Positions 41,694-50,315 are shown, numbered from the stretch's first letter. The stretch: DNA of 64,000 nucleotides from an uncultured Clostridium sp. (GCA_900553945.1 USFR01000004.1:62001-126000), one strand, 5' to 3'. A program made the numbers and translations. The notes: a model not told the origin generated them from the sequence alone.

Positions 41694-43875
41694 ATATTAT
41701 GCAAAATCTAAACCAATAGAAACAATAAAAGAACATACAGATAAATTATTGGAGAACTTAGAGATATTAAAAAGAAAATATGGTTCCAAAATAGTGCAAG
41801 TGATTGATATGCCTGAAGAAAGATTTTGGCAGTTGATGGAGATTGTTTGTAAATATCATGATGCTGGTAAAGTGTATTCTGGTTTTCAGAATATGATTCG
41901 AAAGAACATAGGAGAACCATTTATTGATACTAAATTTAATAATGATGAAATAAAGCATGAGCAGATTTCACCGATGTTTGTTCCATATAAACAATATGAT
42001 TTAACAAAGACGGAAAGAAAGTTAGTGTATCAGTCAATTTATTATCATCATGAGAGAGTTAATACGGTACATATTGATAGAGAGCTATTGGAAGAAATAA
42101 TACATGAAGATATTGAGCCTAATATTAAAGAAATTGAAAATGAATTAGATATTCAAGTTCCAGATTTGAAAACGGTATATTTAGGTATGGTAGAGGGACA
42201 AGCAAGAATAACAGAATATGATGAAAACTATATAGATTATTGTATTATGAAAGGATTGCTACACAGATTAGATCATTGTAGTTCAGCAGGGATTCAAGTA
42301 GAAGATGAAACTGATGATGAGATTTCAGAGTTTGTAGATGAATTTATGAAAAAGAAAAACTATGACTTAAATGGTTTACAAGAATTTGCTAGAGAAAATA
42401 GTGATAAGAATGTAGTAGTAATTGGTTCGACTGGTATGGGAAAGACAGAGGGCGCTTTGCTATGGAGTGATAGCGATAAAACTTTTTTCACATTACCATT
42501 AAGAATAAGTATAAATGCTATTTATGACAGAATAAGAGAAAATATTGGTTATGAACATGTAGGTTTATTGCATTCAACTGCTTTGGATTACTTGGATGAG
42601 AAAAATGAAGAAGATGAGTTTACGAAAATTGAGCAGGCTAGAAATTTATATGAGAAAATTACTACTTGTACAATTGATCAGATTTTTCCTTTTGTTTTTA
42701 AGTACAGGGGTTATGAAAAAATTTATGCTACGTTAAGTTATTCAAAATTAGTAATAGATGAGATTCAAGCGTATTCACCAGAGATAGTTGCTGTTATTCT
42801 AAAAGGATTGCAGATGATAAATAATATAAATGGAAGGTTCATGATAATGACAGCGACACTTCCTAGAATTTACAAAGAAAAGTTAGCAGAGATGGGGATA
42901 AAATTTGAGTATAATAAATTTATAAAAGATGTAAAAAGACATAAAGTTTTATTGAAAGATTCTGCGATGGAAGAAGATATTGAAGAGATAAAGAAAAATG
43001 CTAAAAATAAAAAAGTTCTAATAATAGTAAATACTATAAATAGAGCAATAGAGCTATATGAGAAGTTAAGAAGTGAGAATGTTGAGAATATAAATTTATT
43101 ACATTCACGATTTATTCAAGAAGATAGAAGTGAGAAAGAGAGAAATATAAAAGAATTTTCTGGAACTGAAAATGGAACTGGTATATGGATTACAACACAA
43201 ATTGTTGAGGCTTCATTAGATATTGACTTTGATATGTTGTATACAGAAATGTCTACGTTAGATAGTTTGTTTCAAAGACTGGGTAGATGTTATCGAAGTA
43301 GAGAATATGATAAGGATGAACCAAATGTAAAAATTTATACTAAAGATGCAAGTGGAATTGGTTACATATATGATGAGGAGATATATGAGAAAAGTATAGA
43401 GCTATTGAGTCAGTACAGTGGTGAAGTTTTAGATGAGAACTCAAAGATTGAATTAGTAGATAAATTGTATTCAAAAGAAATGATACATGAAACAAAATTT
43501 TATAAGAATTTTAAAGATGCTTTTAGAATATTAGATAATATTGTAGACTATGATACAAGTAAAAAAGATGCTCAACGTATTTTGAGGAATATTGATAATA
43601 TTGATGTAGTGCCCAAAGTTGTGTATGATGAGAATCTTGATTTATTTGATGAGTATGAAAATGAAAAAGATATAAAGAAGAAATATGAATTAAAAAGAAG
43701 CATTAATAAATTATTTATTTCTATTAATAGTAAAAATAAATATAGATTTGGTAAGTTTATAGTTGAATGTCCATATATAAAAGGAAAATATATTATTGAT
43801 ATGAAATATGATAAAAATATTGGTTTATCGCTAAAGGAAGATGAGGGATATTCAATAGATTCACGTGAATTGTAA
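41683..43875 (+). CDS. cas3: Cas3, HD nuclease-helicase
   Basis: About 730 aa. Degrades target DNA after Cascade binding. The N-terminal HD nuclease domain shows IVCKYHDAGKVYSGFQ (HD) and later YYHHERV; the SF2 helicase shows motif I GSTGMGKTEGALLW, motif II VIDEIQAY (DEIQ variant of DEAH), motif III MTATLPRIY, and motif VI LDSLFQRLGRCYRSRE. The ATG at 41683 inside cas5 has AAAGGA 6 nt upstream; the upstream in-frame ATG lacks a site. All catalytic motifs look intact, unlike cas8. Confidence 0.93.
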   Translation: MNYKYYAKSKPIETIKEHTDKLLENLEILKRKYGSKIVQVIDMPEERFWQLMEIVCKYHDAGKVYSGFQNMIRKNIGEPFIDTKFNNDEIKHEQISPMFVPYKQYDLTKTERKLVYQSIYYHHERVNTVHIDRELLEEIIHEDIEPNIKEIENELDIQVPDLKTVYLGMVEGQARITEYDENYIDYCIMKGLLHRLDHCSSAGIQVEDETDDEISEFVDEFMKKKNYDLNGLQEFARENSDKNVVVIGSTGMGKTEGALLWSDSDKTFFTLPLRISINAIYDRIRENIGYEHVGLLHSTALDYLDEKNEEDEFTKIEQARNLYEKITTCTIDQIFPFVFKYRGYEKIYATLSYSKLVIDEIQAYSPEIVAVILKGLQMINNINGRFMIMTATLPRIYKEKLAEMGIKFEYNKFIKDVKRHKVLLKDSAMEEDIEEIKKNAKNKKVLIIVNTINRAIELYEKLRSENVENINLLHSRFIQEDRSEKERNIKEFSGTENGTGIWITTQIVEASLDIDFDMLYTEMSTLDSLFQRLGRCYRSREYDKDEPNVKIYTKDASGIGYIYDEEIYEKSIELLSQYSGEVLDENSKIELVDKLYSKEMIHETKFYKNFKDAFRILDNIVDYDTSKKDAQRILRNIDNIDVVPKVVYDENLDLFDEYENEKDIKKKYELKRSINKLFISINSKNKYRFGKFIVECPYIKGKYIIDMKYDKNIGLSLKEDEGYSIDSREL

Positions 43876-43887
43876 TAGGAGGAATTA

Positions 43888-44376
43888 ATGAATATTACTG
43901 GAATAATGGTTTATTATTATTTTATATGTGAGCGAAGATTGTGGTATTTTACGAATCAAATTAATATGGAACAGAATAGTGAACTTGTGCAAATTGGTAA
44001 ATTGATTGATGAGTCAACATATAAAAAAGAAAAAAAGGGAATTTTAATAGATAATACTATAAATATAGATTTCATAAATAATGGGGCCGTATTGCATGAG
44101 GTTAAAAAAACTAAGTCAATTGAAGAAGCGGGAATTTGGCAATTAAAATATTATATGTATTATTTAGAGCAGAAAGGTATAGAAAATATTAAAGCAGAAA
44201 TTGATTTTCCTTTGTTAAGGGAAAAAAGAGAGATTATTCTAGAAGATGAAGATAAAGAGATTTTAGAAAATGTTATAAAGAATATTGAAAATATTGTTAA
44301 ACAAGATAAGCCTCCTAAGATAATTAATTCGAAGATTTGCAAGAAATGTTCGTATTTTGATTTATGTTATGTATAG
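43888..44376 (+). CDS. cas4: Cas4, spacer-processing exonuclease
   Basis: 162 aa. RecB-like exonuclease that trims prespacers to PAM-correct ends. One N-terminal Cys (ICERRLWYF) and three C-terminal Cys (KICKKCSYFDLC) would hold an Fe-S cluster; the nuclease core shows VLHEVKKTKSIEEAGIWQLK (E-x-K with the downstream QLKYYMYYL motif III). AGGAGG precedes the ATG. Confidence 0.92.
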   Translation: MNITGIMVYYYFICERRLWYFTNQINMEQNSELVQIGKLIDESTYKKEKKGILIDNTINIDFINNGAVLHEVKKTKSIEEAGIWQLKYYMYYLEQKGIENIKAEIDFPLLREKREIILEDEDKEILENVIKNIENIVKQDKPPKIINSKICKKCSYFDLCYV

Positions 44377-44392
44377 AAAGGAATGATTATTA

Positions 44393-45385
44393 ATGAAACA
44401 ATCATACTATTTATACAAAAGTGGTAGACTTCAAAGAAAAGATAATACTTTAGAAATAGTGTATAAAGATAATACTAAAAAGAGTATACCGGTTGAAAGA
44501 GTAGATGATATATATGTAATGACAGAGCTTGATTTTAATACAAGTTTGTTAAATTTTTTATCACAATTCGGAATAAATATACATTTTTTTAATTATTATG
44601 GATTTTATACAGGTACATATTATTCAAAAGAATCATTGGTATCTGGGAAATTGTTGATTAAACAAGTTGAACATTATACTGATAAGAAGAAAAGATTATA
44701 TATTGCTCAGGCTTTTATAGAAGCTGCTTCGTATAATATTTATAGAAATTTAACTTATTATAATAATAGAGGAAAAGACTTAAAAGAATATATGAAGGAG
44801 ATAGAATATTTACGAAAGCAAATAAAATTATGTAGAGATGTTCCTGAGTTAATGGGGATAGAAGGCAATATTAGAAAAGTGTATTATGAATCTTGGAATA
44901 TGATAATTAATCAAGATATAGCATTTGAAAAAAGAGTAAAAAATCCACCAGATAATGCTATAAATTCATTAATTTCTTATGTTAATACGATTATATATAC
45001 TAGAGTTTTAAGTGAGATTTATAAAACTCAATTAAATCCTACAATAAGTTATTTGCATGAACCATCTGAGAGAAGGTTTTCGCTATGTTTGGATATTTCT
45101 GAAATATTTAAGCCGATAATAGCTGATAGATTGATCTTTTCTATGTTAAATAAAAGACAAATAACAGAGAAAGATTTTCAAGAAGGTCTTAATTTTACTT
45201 ATATAAAGGATGAGGCTAGAAAGCAGATAACTAGAGAAATTGATATAAGGTTACAGACTAAAATAAAGCATAAAAAATTGGATAGAGAAGTTAGTTATGA
45301 ATATTTAATGAGGTTAGAGGTATATAAATTAATTAAACATTTATTAGAAGATGAAGAATATGAAGGGTTTAAAATGTGGTGGTAA
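44393..45385 (+). CDS. cas1: Cas1 integrase (type I-B)
   Basis: 330 aa. Catalyses spacer integration with Cas2. MGIEGNIRKVYYESWNMII carries the first catalytic Glu, YLHEPSERRFSLCLDISEIF the His and Asp region, and FKPIIADRLIF is typical. AAAGGAATG lies upstream of the ATG. cas2 begins 3 nt after the stop codon. Confidence 0.95.
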   Translation: MKQSYYLYKSGRLQRKDNTLEIVYKDNTKKSIPVERVDDIYVMTELDFNTSLLNFLSQFGINIHFFNYYGFYTGTYYSKESLVSGKLLIKQVEHYTDKKKRLYIAQAFIEAASYNIYRNLTYYNNRGKDLKEYMKEIEYLRKQIKLCRDVPELMGIEGNIRKVYYESWNMIINQDIAFEKRVKNPPDNAINSLISYVNTIIYTRVLSEIYKTQLNPTISYLHEPSERRFSLCLDISEIFKPIIADRLIFSMLNKRQITEKDFQEGLNFTYIKDEARKQITREIDIRLQTKIKHKKLDREVSYEYLMRLEVYKLIKHLLEDEEYEGFKMWW

Positions 45386-45387
45386 AT

Positions 45388-45672
45388 ATGTATGTTATTT
45401 TAGTTTATGATATAAATTTGGATGATAAAGAAGGTAATAGAGTATTAAGAAAGGTTTTTAAAATTTGTAAAAAATATTTGGTTCATATACAAAATTCTGT
45501 TTTTGAGGGAGAGCTTTTAGAATCGCAGGCTTTGAAGTTGAAAAGTGAATTGGATGAATATATAAGAGAGAAAAAGGATAGTGTGATTTTGTTTAAGAGT
45601 AGAAATCAAAGATGGATGGAGAAAGAGTTTTTGGGAATGATTGAGGATGATAAGACTGATAATTTTTTATAA
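45388..45672 (+). CDS. cas2: Cas2 (type I-B)
   Basis: 94 aa. MYVILVYDINLDDKEGNRVL is the Cas2 first strand with the conserved Asp; RKVFKICKKYLVHIQNSVFEGEL is the following helix-strand block. The start at 45388 is preferred to an upstream in-frame ATG inside cas1. It is the last cas gene; the leader begins right after its stop codon. Confidence 0.94.
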   Translation: MYVILVYDINLDDKEGNRVLRKVFKICKKYLVHIQNSVFEGELLESQALKLKSELDEYIREKKDSVILFKSRNQRWMEKEFLGMIEDDKTDNFL

Positions 45673-45863
45673 ATTGTGAAAAATGAATCTGTCGATGTGA
45701 AATAAAGGAAAAAATGTGTAGTTTCGACAGACGAGAAAATTGTTGATATTAGAGTACTTTGAAAATTGAATAGATTTTTTGGAAAGATTGTGTTAGAATT
45801 TTTTTATAAGTAGACAGATTTGATGAATTTGTTATTATAGAATGAAGGCCTTTTGAGAGACCT
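45673..45863 (+). promoter_or_regulatory. CRISPR leader
   Basis: 191 bp of AT-rich DNA between cas2 and the first perfect repeat. The far end of the array has the degenerate repeat, so this is the leader side. It contains an 8-bp inverted repeat, TCTGTCGA (45688-45695) / TCGACAGA (45724-45731), possibly bound by an adaptation or host factor. Confidence 0.65.
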
Positions 45864-46422
45864 GTATTAATTTAAATATATTAGAATGTAAATATGGGTA
45901 TGCAACTTATAAATTTAGCTAAAACGGGGTATTAATTTAAATATATTAGAATGTAAATAATAGAAAATTGCCAAATGGAGAATATACAGATACAGTATTA
46001 ATTTAAATATATTAGAATGTAAATACTTCTAGCTCTGTCGCCTTCGTAAGCTATATCTCCGTATTAATTTAAATATATTAGAATGTAAATTACGGCGGAG
46101 AGCCTTTATTATATCAAGACCCTTATCGTATTAATTTAAATATATTAGAATGTAAATTAATTTACCTCCAACATATTTTTTTTGAATTTTGTTGTATTAA
46201 TTTAAATATATTAGAATGTAAATTTCACCATCAACTGTCATGACTGAAATGGGTGTTTATGTATTAATTTAAATATATTAGAATGTAAATTATTTTGAAA
46301 AAGAAACGATGTACAAAGGAATGGAGTATTAATTTAAATATATTAGAATGTAAATAAAGAAATGAGAAAGGATTTAGGACTTAATGAACATGGTATTAAT
46401 TTAAATATACTAAAGATTATTT
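45864..46422 (+). CRISPR. Type I-B CRISPR array, 8 spacers
   Basis: Eight identical 30-nt repeats begin at 45864, 45929, 45995, 46061, 46128, 46194, 46261 and 46326, with a ninth degenerate terminal repeat at 46393. Each starts GTATTAATTTAAATATA and ends TTAGAATGTAAAT. Spacers are 35-37 nt. The repeat is extremely AT-rich and has no GC stem; its 3' end (GAATGTAAAT) would give the crRNA 5' handle. The repeat before each spacer is exact except at the cas-distal end, consistent with transcription from the leader on the plus strand. No spacer was seen to match another part of this window by eye. Confidence 0.97.
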
Positions 46423-46515
46423 GCACAATTCAATTATATTGGGTTGATTATTTGTGATAATAGTTTGAAAAAAGTAAAAAATTACATAAGTCGATAAAAA
46501 TACTATAATTAAATT

Positions 46516-46636
46516 AGTAGAAGTAATTGAGGTCGAGATTTAGTGACATAACGTACCTAACAATAGGTAAAAAGAAATGTTTGGATAGTCACAGCCACCA
46601 ATTATTTTATAGACACTTTAAAAGGTGTCTTTTTTA
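46516..46636 (+). ncRNA. Candidate structured small RNA downstream of the array
   Basis: TTACAT (46482-46487), 16 bp and TATAAT (46504-46509) could start a transcript at about 46516. It would run through a GTGAC...GTCAC-closed domain with an inner GTACC/GGTA hairpin to a terminator at 46611-46636 (AGACAC / GTGTCT then TTTTTT). There is no ORF of size. The total is about 120 nt. It matches no riboswitch or small-RNA class I know. Confidence 0.4.
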
Positions 46637-46702
46637 TACTTAAACTTACGAAGAAAATGGAGTTTGCGAAAGAAATTAAATGTATTGTAAACTGTTCTTT
46701 AA

Positions 46703-46732
46703 GTGTTTATTTAAATATGCTAGAATGTAAAT
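46703..46732 (+). repeat. Solitary degenerate CRISPR repeat 1
   Basis: A 30-nt sequence matching the array repeat at 26 of 30 positions, ending with the intact TAGAATGTAAAT, 280 bp past the array and just upstream of the YubB-like gene. Confidence 0.75.
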
Positions 46733-46808
46733 GGAGAAAAAGAATAATTTTGAGTGAGATAATAGATGAAAAGAAACTAGGGAAAATATGAATAATAGAG
46801 GTGCTTAT

Positions 46809-47387
46809 ATGGCTAATTATGTTTTGAATAAAGTAGTTTGTACAGAGAAAATATTAAATGAATTTTTTATAGATTATTATCCATTTGAAAAAGATGAAAA
46901 ATTGAAAGAACCATATATATCATTTAACAAGATATTAGGTAGGGATTCAATAAATAAATATCACGAAAAGTATGGGGAAAGTATTTATTATGGTTGGGGA
47001 TTTTCATATGAAAAAAATAGAAACGGCATGATAGAAATAAAATTTTTAACTAGATGGTTATACCCAATTTGTGCAATAGTAAAAGCTGTTGAAATGTTTA
47101 AAGATGAATTAATTTGGTATGCGTGTGAGGAAAATAGAATATATCTTTCAAAGTTTTTCTGGAATAAGGGCGTATATGAAAAGACTTTGTATTTGGAAAA
47201 TACAGAGTATGAGGAATGGGTTCATTCTAATGAAGATTTTTCAGAGAGTATAGAATATCCAAATGATGTGTTATGGTATTATAATTATGAAGATAGATCT
47301 GATTGGAAGATATGGAAATGTGATAATTTAATAAAAAGGTACTTTGATCAGTATCCTGCAAAAGAATATTATGAAGAGATGCAATAA
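46809..47387 (+). CDS. YubB/Api92-like ferredoxin-fold domain protein
   Basis: 192 aa. The opening MANYVLNKVVCTEKILNEFF and the following FNKILGRD...YGWGFSYEKNRNG recall the YubB ferredoxin-like (Api92-like) family found on plasmids, phages and mobile DNA, where the first strand reads 'N.v...g....i..f'. GAGGTG lies before the ATG at 46809. Function in the family is unknown. It sits between a solitary CRISPR repeat and a GNAT gene in a mosaic region. Confidence 0.6.
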   Translation: MANYVLNKVVCTEKILNEFFIDYYPFEKDEKLKEPYISFNKILGRDSINKYHEKYGESIYYGWGFSYEKNRNGMIEIKFLTRWLYPICAIVKAVEMFKDELIWYACEENRIYLSKFFWNKGVYEKTLYLENTEYEEWVHSNEDFSESIEYPNDVLWYYNYEDRSDWKIWKCDNLIKRYFDQYPAKEYYEEMQ

Positions 47388-47446
47388 AAAGGTTTTATTT
47401 AGAATAACGATTAAAAAATTGTAATAATTAAGTTTAGGAGAAAACT

Positions 47447-47875
47447 ATGCAAATTAAATATATCAATAAAACTCCAACTGTAGATGAGTTTAATCAACTT
47501 ACAGAAGCGGTTGGATGGGGAAGACGTGAAAATGCTGTCGTAGAAGAGGCTTTAAGATATACATTATATTCTGTTTGTGCGTACGATGAGGATAAATTGA
47601 TTGGCTATGGAAGGATTATTGGTGATAAAACAATTTTTTTACATATACATGATGTGATGGTTCGACCAGAGTATCAAAGTATGGGAATTGGAACAGGTAT
47701 AATGAATAATATTTTAGATGAAGTTAATGTGTATAGAGGCGTGAATCCTGGTATAAGAGTCTATTTAGGGGCTTCTAAAGGAAAAGAAGGATTTTATGAG
47801 AAGTTCGGTTTTGTTGATAGACCTAATGAAAGTCTTGGTGCAGGCATGGCTTGGAATAGTGATAATATGAAATAA
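47447..47875 (+). CDS. GNAT-family N-acetyltransferase
   Basis: 142 aa, complete GNAT fold: LIGYGRIIGD (strands 2-3), FLHIHDVMVRPEYQSMGIGTGIM with the acetyl-CoA loop QSMGIGT, and the C-terminal YLGASKGKEGFYEKFGFVDRPNESLGAGM. Similar small acetyltransferases act on aminoglycosides or small amines; the substrate is not deducible. AGGAG precedes the ATG. A truncated relative of its C-terminus lies at 48971-49045. Confidence 0.88.
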   Translation: MQIKYINKTPTVDEFNQLTEAVGWGRRENAVVEEALRYTLYSVCAYDEDKLIGYGRIIGDKTIFLHIHDVMVRPEYQSMGIGTGIMNNILDEVNVYRGVNPGIRVYLGASKGKEGFYEKFGFVDRPNESLGAGMAWNSDNMK

Positions 47876-47916
47876 ATATAATGTTGAGAAATTAATTATG
47901 AGAGGAAACACTTAGA

Positions 47917-48003
47917 ATGAAAGTTTTGACGATTAAACAGCCATGGGCTACATTAATAATGCAAGGTGATAAGAGATTTGAGTTTGTGGGAATACGATAT
48001 TGA
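47917..48003 (+). pseudogene. Truncated ASCH-domain gene (N-terminal piece)
   Basis: GAGGAAAC precedes an ATG encoding MKVLTIKQPWATLIMQGDKR, the unmistakable ASCH N-terminus (an RNA-binding PUA-like fold), but the frame ends after 28 codons. The DNA that follows (GATGGCGAAAAAAAGTG...) matches the C-terminal end of a similar gene at 50216-50267, so an internal deletion removed the middle of the gene. A terminator follows. Confidence 0.75.
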
Positions 48004-48043
48004 TGGCGAAAAAAAGTGATATTTTAATAGTTTGAGAAGTAAA

Positions 48044-48083
48044 AAGGTCAATTGCTGGATTTAATAGGCAGTTGATCTTTTTA
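48044..48083 (+). terminator. Terminator of the ASCH remnant
   Basis: AAGGTCAATTGCT pairs with GGCAGTTGATCTT, followed by TTT. Nearly the same hairpin occurs at 50275-50315. Confidence 0.65.
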
Positions 48084-48153
48084 CTTTAATGAATCTCTCT
48101 AAATAATGCTGGGAGAGAGTAATAAGCTGGTATGTAATAATGTACATATGGGA

Positions 48154-48183
48154 ATATATTTTTTAATACATTAGAATATAAAT
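48154..48183 (+). repeat. Solitary degenerate CRISPR repeat 2
   Basis: 23 of 30 positions match the array repeat, best in the 3' half (CATTAGAATATAAAT). The weakest of the three solitary repeats; it could be chance in such AT-rich DNA, but lies in the same orientation and in the same mosaic. Confidence 0.45.
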
Positions 48184-48264
48184 TCTTAATATCATTATAA
48201 AATAATCATTTAATCTTTGATATAGCTTTTGCAATTAAATTTCCATTATTTATATTTAATTATA

Positions 48265-48885
48265 TTATGCTTCAGTCCATCCTAGTTTAATTAATTCATT
48301 TTCTAAATAAGATAAACCTGTTAAATTATCATTATTGATTTTTTTTAAATAATCCAAATCTACTTGTAAATGTTTCGGAAACTTGATATAGTCTTCTGCC
48401 ATTCTTTTTATTCCTAATGGACATAAATATGCAGGGGTTGCTCTTGAATGAATACCTAATGACATATTTTTATTGACCAATGATAAATCAAATAAATCTA
48501 TATCTAAATCTATACCAAACAATGTTTTAACTGATTCTTTAGTTAATTGAATAAAATAAGGTATTCTAATTACTTTATAGCCATTTTCTTTATAAATTTT
48601 ATTCTTAAGAATGTCGTTTAATATTATGTCTGGTTTTTGATAATGTGGTAATCCATCAAATTCAATAATCATTTTCAAAGTTTCACTTCTAAAATCTGGC
48701 CTAAATTTACTTATTTTTCCTTCATAATATAAATTTGGAACTATTTTATCATGAATCCAATCATCTATATTAGGAAATAGATACTTTAAATAAGTGTCTA
48801 ATCCTGTTCTAGGTAAACCAGTATCTCTATCTATTCCTGCTTTTATAGCTTCTTCTTCAGTTTCTCTTAAATATCCAAAAATCAT
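48265..48885 (-). CDS. Vsr/DUF559-like endonuclease-fold protein
   Basis: About 206 aa on the opposite strand to its neighbours. KFRPDFRSETLKMIIEFDGL followed by PHYQK...LNDILKNKIYKENGYKVIRIPYF matches the PD-(D/E)XK layout of Vsr/DUF559-type nucleases: Asp, then Glu-x-Asp, the His-Tyr, and Lys-Tyr-x-x-x-Gly-Tyr-x-Val-x-Arg. The C-terminal third is unassigned. It may nick or cut DNA; the substrate is unknown. The start was taken at 48885 (MIFGYLRE) with weak GGTGA upstream; GTG at 48894 is possible. Confidence 0.65.
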   Translation of the reverse strand: MIFGYLRETEEEAIKAGIDRDTGLPRTGLDTYLKYLFPNIDDWIHDKIVPNLYYEGKISKFRPDFRSETLKMIIEFDGLPHYQKPDIILNDILKNKIYKENGYKVIRIPYFIQLTKESVKTLFGIDLDIDLFDLSLVNKNMSLGIHSRATPAYLCPLGIKRMAEDYIKFPKHLQVDLDYLKKINNDNLTGLSYLENELIKLGWTEA

Positions 48886-48929
48886 TTCTATCACCGCTTC
48901 TTAATTATATAATATTTTAACTATTTTGT

Positions 48930-48959
48930 ATATTAATTTGAATATATTGGAATGTAAAT
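48930..48959 (+). repeat. Solitary degenerate CRISPR repeat 3
   Basis: 27 of 30 positions match the array repeat and the 3' end (GGAATGTAAAT) is nearly intact. It lies 2.5 kb from the array, directly before a GNAT remnant. Confidence 0.8.
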
Positions 48960-48970
48960 AATGAACTAGC

Positions 48971-49045
48971 AAGAAGAAATTTTGTTTTGTTGATAGATCT
49001 AATGAAAATCTTGGCACAGGAATTGTATGGGATAGTATAGCATAA
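48971..49045 (+). pseudogene. C-terminal remnant of a GNAT gene
   Basis: Encodes KFCFVDRSNENLGTGIVWD up to a TAA, closely matching the last residues of the intact GNAT protein at 47447-47875 (KFGFVDRPNESLGAGMAW). No start or upstream part remains; it begins 11 bp after a solitary CRISPR repeat. Confidence 0.75.
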
Positions 49046-49110
49046 ATATATAGATAAAGTTTTAAAAAAGTATATGAGTTTGCAAAGTTTTTTCATAATT
49101 TTGAAAAAAC

Positions 49111-49139
49111 TTTACTGTAATACAAGAAGATAGTATAAT
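49111..49139 (+). promoter_or_regulatory. Promoter of the choloylglycine-hydrolase-family gene
   Basis: TTTACT (49111-49116), 17 bp and TATAAT (49134-49139), 23 nt upstream of the ATG. Confidence 0.5.
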
Positions 49140-49162
49140 TATTATAGTTAGGAGGAGATTGT

Positions 49163-50137
49163 ATGTGTACAGCTGCAACATATAAAACAAAAGATTTTTA
49201 TTTTGGTAGGACGTTAGATTATGAATTTTCTTATGGAGATGAAATAATTATAACACCAAGAAATTTTGAATTTAATTTTAGAATGGGAAAGAAGATGGAG
49301 AATCATTATGCGATAATTGGAATGGCGCATGTGGCGGGCGATTATCCATTGTATTATGATGCGATTAATGAGAAGGGATTAGGAATTGCAGGATTAAATT
49401 TTGTTGGAAATGCTTATTATAATGATTGTGCTGATGGAAAAGATAACATTGCTCAATTTGAATTGATTCCATGGATTCTTTGCCAATGTGAAACTGTAAA
49501 AGAAGTAAGAGAGTTGTTGAAAAATATTAATATAACTAATGAGCCTTTTAGTGAGAAGTTTCCATTGGCTCAGTTGCATTGGATTATTGCTGATAAAAAT
49601 GAAGCGATTATAGTTGAATCTATGAAGGATGGCTTAAAGGTGTATGATAACCCGGTTGGAGTTTTGACGAATAATCCGCCATTTGATAAGCAGATGTTTG
49701 AATTGAATAAATATATGAATTTATCTTCTAAGTCACCTCAAAATAATTTTTCAAATAAATTGAATATGGAATATTATAGTAGAGGTATGGGGGGTATTGG
49801 TTTACCTGGAGATTTGTCTTCACAATCAAGGTTTGTTAGAGTTGGTTTTGTGAAGATGAATTCGGTATCAGATGATGATGAAAAGTCTAGCGTTAGTCAG
49901 TTTTTTCATATATTGAATTCAGTTGATCAACAACGTGGTTGTTGTGATGTTGGTGACGGTAAATATGAAATAACAATTTATACATCTTGTTGTAATGCTA
50001 GTAAGGGGATTTATTATTATACTACTTATAATAATCATCAGATTACTGGGGTGAATATGTTTAAAGAAAATTTAGATGGAGATAAAATTATAAAATATCC
50101 CGTGATTGAAGATGGTTTGGTTAGATGGCAAAATTAA
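49163..50137 (+). CDS. Choloylglycine hydrolase family (bile salt hydrolase / penicillin V acylase-like)
   Basis: 324 aa. Ntn-hydrolase that cuts linear amide bonds. Met1 is followed by Cys2 (MCTAATYKTKDFYFGRTLDY), the N-terminal nucleophile exposed after Met removal, with Arg and Asp in GRTLDY; GLGIAGLNF, VLTNNPPFD and SQSRFVRVGF provide the other conserved active-site positions. No signal peptide, so cytoplasmic. In gut bacteria such enzymes deconjugate bile salts; penicillin V or N-acyl amides are the alternatives, and sequence alone does not decide. AGGAGG precedes the ATG. Confidence 0.9.
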   Translation: MCTAATYKTKDFYFGRTLDYEFSYGDEIIITPRNFEFNFRMGKKMENHYAIIGMAHVAGDYPLYYDAINEKGLGIAGLNFVGNAYYNDCADGKDNIAQFELIPWILCQCETVKEVRELLKNINITNEPFSEKFPLAQLHWIIADKNEAIIVESMKDGLKVYDNPVGVLTNNPPFDKQMFELNKYMNLSSKSPQNNFSNKLNMEYYSRGMGGIGLPGDLSSQSRFVRVGFVKMNSVSDDDEKSSVSQFFHILNSVDQQRGCCDVGDGKYEITIYTSCCNASKGIYYYTTYNNHQITGVNMFKENLDGDKIIKYPVIEDGLVRWQN

Positions 50138-50144
50138 TTTTAGT

Positions 50145-50267
50145 GAAAATTTTGGTTGGCAAGTAGAGGATGTTCAAATGTTTGATGAACCGATAGAGGC
50201 GAAGGGACATTTGAGTTTTGGGAATATTATATTGATGGCGAAAGAGAGTAATATTTTAATAGTTTGA
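50145..50267 (+). pseudogene. C-terminal remnant of an ASCH-domain gene
   Basis: An open stretch encodes NFGWQVEDVQMFDEPIEAK then GHLSFGNIILMAKES to a TGA, the C-terminal strand-helix of an ASCH protein (the 'W.L.dv....PI.akG' pattern). There is no start codon or upstream domain. The last 90 bp and the terminator are near-duplicates of 47992-48083. Confidence 0.65.
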
Positions 50268-50274
50268 GGAGTAT

Positions 50275-50315
50275 AAAGATCAATTGTTGGTTTTAATCAG
50301 CAATTGATCTTTTTT
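50275..50315 (+). terminator. Terminator after the ASCH C-terminal remnant
   Basis: AAAGATCAATTG pairs with CAATTGATCTTT, with further T residues; a near copy of the hairpin at 48044-48083. Confidence 0.7.

Noticed and set aside
45864..46422. Self-targeting spacer within the window
   Set aside because: By eye no spacer matches another stretch of this window; a proper search was not possible.
46516..46636. tracrRNA
   Set aside because: There is no cas9 and no anti-repeat complementary to the array repeat; the locus is type I-B, which uses Cas6.
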